A stretch of DNA of 64,000 nt from Olavius sp. associated proteobacterium Delta 1 (GTDB lineage Bacteria; Desulfobacterota; Desulfobacteria; Desulfobacterales; JAFDCJ01), in contig CACVKW010000830.1 of assembly GCA_902749685.1 (NCBI GenBank), positions 17,585 through 81,584 on the forward strand. Direction: 5' to 3'. The notes below the pieces were generated by a model, which was not told the origin of the DNA, searched no databases, and worked only from the letters and a program-made list of their open reading frames with translations. Shown piece by piece: positions 63,120 to 64,000 of this stretch. Position 1 is the first letter of the stretch. Each line of letters begins with the position of its first letter. A program made the translations under genes and the position numbers.

Positions 63120-63908
63120 TCAACCAACTTTTATCTCATCACGCATTAAATTGGCAACCGCGTATAATGGATATGAATGCAGATATTCCTGCACGGAAAA
63201 GGGATACCCCGAGAATCGTACTCCCAGGGAACTTACGGATGATTTCTCTTTCAGGAAAAGATGCAGACTGCATAATGTCCCCCGGGAACCGCTCTTTACT
63301 TCAATCGGGATGATGTTTTGCCGTTGTTGGAGAAGATAATCCAATTCGGCATTGCTGGAGTGAGCTTCACGATGCCAGTAATATAATGAAGCCTTTCTTG
63401 CCGGGTTAGAATACGCCAGCAGCTCCTGCCCAACAAAGGCTTCTGCAATGGAGCCCCGATTTACCAAACACGTTTCAGGTTTCAGTATCCATTCGGCCAG
63501 ATCGAGTTCAAGCACAGTCTGCGCCAATCCAATATCGAGAAAAATGGTTTTAAAACGATCGGGATTGACTGTACCACCAAGAGGTATCCCACTGGCGGAT
63601 GTGTGCCTCACGTCATGAACAACGGATGCCTTGAGAAGTAAATCCAAGGCCGGAGCCAGCTCCCTTTTTCGCCAGTTACCCGCCAGCCGGCTATATTTGA
63701 ATTTTCGACCCATCAAGCGGGGAACTTCATTAAATATTATTTCAACGTATTTAATCTGGTACTTTTTGACATATTTGGAAAAGTCCTGCCGGTAGGCTTC
63801 GATCAGGTCTGCCAGTCTTTTGCCGCATTTGTTCAAATCTTCGGTTTCCATCCAGATGAGCACTACTTCCGGCATACCGCCGGTTGCCAGGTATTCACCA
63901 AGAATCAC
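63120..63908 (-). pseudogene. DUF4143 ATPase, N-terminally truncated
   Basis: 262 residues beginning around 'GEYLATGGMPEVVLIW', a point internal to AAA_14/DUF4143 ATPases. The nucleotide-binding AAA domain (Walker A and B, normally the first ~170 residues) is absent, and a stop lies in frame eight codons upstream of the first GTG. The DUF4143 part is intact: 'TIFLDIGLAQTVLELDL', 'GSIAEAFVGQELLA', 'YYWHREAHSSNAELDYLL' and 'IIPIEVKSGSRG', the last two recalling a nuclease-like DxxE-K core. A separate short frame with an AAGGAGG site ends just before it, suggesting a deletion scar. Confidence 0.75.
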
Positions 63909-64000
63909 TCTTGTCCAAAAACGGGTTTAGAATGAGTCATAAAGTGAGTAATAATACGAGTCATTGAAAAAAATCCTCCTTATATGTAGGGTGGTTGTTA

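Overview
The window looks like chromosome from a mesophilic, anaerobic-type Desulfobacterota (deltaproteobacterial) bacterium, most likely Desulfobacterales-like. This rests on gene content and neighbourhood style: a liv-type ABC transporter with an embedded acyl-CoA ligase, a ferredoxin-type HTH protein, an MttB remnant, PEP-CTERM/exosortase genes, an in-frame UGA in a YHS protein, and many CHASE2/HD-GYP and PilZ signalling genes. No rRNA, complete tRNA, CRISPR array, intact transposase or integrase is visible, so the taxonomic call is inference.

Layout. 1-7.6 kb (minus strand): glucose/pentose-phosphate enzymes (transaldolase, glucokinase, Zwf) interleaved with a TVP38 - FAD-disulfide oxidoreductase - DUF547 - YHS group. 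The YHS protein appears to be a selenoprotein: UGA at codon 97 sits where relatives have Cys, coding similarity continues to a downstream TAA, and a strong stem-loop follows the UGA. 7.9-10.7 kb: an overlapping membrane glycosyltransferase / ATP-grasp pair. 10.9-13.3 kb: Tpx, an ECF sigma factor with a zinc-finger anti-sigma-like partner, an Arg-rich small protein and a PilZ protein. 13.3-18.2 kb (minus): LON-domain protein, Fe-S protein, a YpsA-like protein overlapping a glycosyltransferase, and Pal. 18.4-25.6 kb (minus): livK-livG-livF-acyl-CoA ligase-livM-livH.

26.2-31.8 kb: MltF-like transglycosylase, flavin reductase, TPR membrane protein, an mttB fragment and a Rossmann protein. 32.1-42.6 kb: acetoacetyl-CoA synthetase, a PEP-CTERM-like secreted protein, a pqiA-pqiA-pqiB-pqiC lipid-transport operon, a URO-D-like protein, thioredoxin and a two-subunit 3-oxoacid CoA-transferase. 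43.1-46.8 kb: a compact exosortase system in which the apparent substrate (VIT/vWA-like protein with its own PEP-CTERM tail), exosortase and EpsI-like partner are adjacent. 47.5-51.6 kb (minus): HAMP-like membrane protein, type IV pilin-like protein and CHASE2-degenerate GGDEF-HD-GYP protein.

52.4-62.8 kb: a complete-looking sugar-use locus. Glycerol-kinase-type FGGY kinase and a split transketolase diverge, across an extremely AT-rich control region, from a ribose-type ABC importer (binding protein, DUF2291 lipoprotein, ATPase, permease), an L-fucose-isomerase-fold protein and a DeoR regulator. The logic isomerase, kinase, transketolase resembles the D-apiose transketolase route, but the substrate cannot be read from sequence. 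At the right edge a 45-nt 3' fragment of a tRNA-Arg gene (an attachment-site signature) and a truncated DUF4143 ATPase suggest that a genomic island begins near 63.06 kb.

Non-coding structure includes two diverged, inverted copies of a roughly 95-bp element with 12-bp terminal inverted repeats, a family of intergenic inverted repeats built from short repeated words, and a candidate small RNA near 25.9 kb.
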